This document shows, piece after piece, positions 6,801-6,965 of a stretch of 6,965 nt of DNA. How positions within the stretch are numbered: the first letter of the stretch is position 1; each line of letters begins with the position of its first letter. The notes below the pieces were generated by a model, which had not been told where the DNA came from, did not search any database, and saw nothing but the letters and a program-made list of their open reading frames with translations. Source of the DNA: Elusimicrobiota bacterium (GTDB lineage Bacteria > Elusimicrobiota > Elusimicrobia > UBA1565 > UBA9628); NCBI GenBank assembly GCA_016194625.1, contig JACQBB010000208.1:1-6965 (forward strand), read 5' to 3'. The position numbers and the translations under genes are program-made.

Positions 6801-6965
6801 GACAAGGATTCTTATAAGCCCGGCGAGACGGCGCGCCTGCTGGTGAAGTCGCCGTACGAGAAGGCGAGCGCGCTGGTCACCGTCGAGCGCGAGGGCGTGA
6901 TCGCGCGCTGGACGCAGACGCTCAAGGGCGGCGCGTCGCTGGTGCGCGTGCCGCTGGACGACCGC
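3831..6965 (+). CDS. Bacterial alpha-2-macroglobulin family protein (periplasmic protease trap), C-terminus cut by window edge
   Basis: The frame is open for 1,045 codons to the right edge. A signal peptide is clear (SALLLLLSVAASAAAP, probable cleavage after residue 14-16); no lipobox Cys is present, so this looks periplasmic or secreted rather than a YfhM-type lipoprotein. Residues about 17-355 hold Ig-like N-terminal domains, with FDQPM at 43-47 and a similar FDMTMDP in the second. About 474-585 (DVTRVGLHLKSSPDSTLVWA onward) matches the bacterial macroglobulin-domain pattern. The hallmark TERGVYRSGETVRVKA is centred on Y599, and a related DSYKPGETARLLVKSPYE on Y995. An acidic low-complexity loop lies at 690-702. 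Six Cys (60, 72, 263, 359, 412, 467) are confined to the first 470 residues. These proteins trap proteases, usually through a thioester (CxEQ) and bait region; those parts would lie beyond the window, so thioester status is unknown. In many bacteria pbpC follows this gene. Confidence 0.9.
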   Translation, partial: MSALLLLLSVAASAAAPSVSILSASPAGPASAGAEPEAVVVVFDQPMVALASPADMGRACPLKLSPSVAGRCRWRGTQTLAFEPERPLPPAASFRATVPAGTRSAVTGAALAAERSWTFETRRPQLLDSRPQDGDRWIAPDATLFLHFDMTMDPKRARGAVVLREAALDSAEPGEELAAGVRRATPEEVKAAWPWSWGEAVPSSATVLAVKPSRPLRRDRAYRLTLKADLRAADGELGLSSERTVRFEAPYSFKLVDGPGRACLPRGYAVSFTNPVVHGELVAHLRVEGSTRSWDAEGRRSRALGERDPERRRVAFHLGDLGFEPDRSYTLVVSSDLADAFGQPLGAEVRVPFSNDGLCPRLSMPQQFGVLEQGLPARHPVTAVNVPTAPLRKGVVADEAFIPFYRGISWGCRDRLAFDAPEKPWDLGLPRNRSLRTFVDLAPAFAAARPPRSGGLAAVEVTGPGDCRQKAVLDVTRVGLHLKSSPDSTLVWATYLKSAAPAAGVPVELRSDDNKVLWRGVTNRDGLADAPGWKGLGLTDWKRWSRPNLWAFAKDPKGTAVLSLDWRGGVEPWRFDVMSDWAPRPRHYRVSLFTERGVYRSGETVRVKAIARKLEGGDWRALGAGDPRTLVLTVKDPRGAEVVRTTATLSDLSSLDASFALRDSAPTGHWTVRLREPGAKDDDLVRPAVDGEEEGGGEDEAPVTPNGEVLLNAAKTFRVEAFKPAAFEVKAVPAAPSWLAGDAYQASIEGWWLFGAPMAGEKAAWSLRLEPSAYEPPGWPGFSFAPAWRKRRAETGRLLASGEAGLDAKGRASATAVLDPGDALGPLNAAFEASVVSPERQRLFARASGVVHRADLYYGVKSESNFIELGQRWDAAAAAVRPDGRRAETLGASWSLRRREWLSVERAGVAGRLEWVSEERETLVSSGTFAASASTWTWSATPDKPGEYEFSLSGRDEKGRPAETVREFNVAGAGEAWWKRKDDDIVEIVADKDSYKPGETARLLVKSPYEKASALVTVEREGVIARWTQTLKGGASLVRVPLDDR

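Noticed and set aside
4007..6817. A 936-codon open frame on the plus strand inside the alpha-2-macroglobulin gene
   Set aside because: It overlaps a gene with clear family motifs in another frame, is dominated by Arg, Ala, Gly and Pro, and shows no domain. It is a GC-driven shadow.
1..6965. CRISPR array, insertion sequence, tRNA or phage elements
   Set aside because: No regularly spaced repeats, terminal inverted repeats, transposase or integrase motifs, or tRNA-like segments were seen on either strand.

Overview
This 6,965-base window is very GC-rich (roughly 70% by eye) and densely coding, with no gene-free stretch over about 120 bases. The genes suggest a Gram-negative-type bacterium with a periplasm: a cytoplasmic NagZ-like peptidoglycan-recycling enzyme, a secreted bacterial alpha-2-macroglobulin and a membrane-anchored GAF sensor. 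The sequence does not fix the phylum. A high-GC Elusimicrobiota-like or myxobacterial/deltaproteobacterial lineage would fit, but that is a guess from gene content only.

Layout. On the minus strand, read from right to left, a compact cluster runs nagZ-like GH3 hydrolase (3220 to 1754), an exported helical-repeat protein (1757 to 702, start overlapping the nagZ stop by ATGA) and a membrane-anchored GAF protein (687 down to the left edge, where it is cut). On the plus strand, diverging from nagZ across a 61-bp gap, are a small single-domain cyclic-nucleotide-binding-fold protein (3282 to 3713) and, after a 117-bp gap, a long alpha-2-macroglobulin gene (3831 to the right edge), cut after 1,045 codons and before any thioester region.

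The most notable pattern is regulatory. All four genes that can head a transcript have a TANNNT hexamer exactly six bases before the start codon (TAGATT, TACACT, TATCGT, TAGAAT). That is where a sigma-70 -10 box would sit if transcription began at the first base of the start codon, so it predicts leaderless mRNAs. The one gene lying inside an operon (the helical-repeat gene) lacks the hexamer and instead has a GGAG ribosome-binding site plus the ATGA overlap.

Functionally, the neighbourhood looks like envelope maintenance: wall-fragment recycling, an exported repeat protein, a periplasmic protease trap and two sensory modules. That link rests on proximity only. I see no mobile element, CRISPR array, RNA gene or phage signature, and nothing that amounts to a clearly new multi-gene system.
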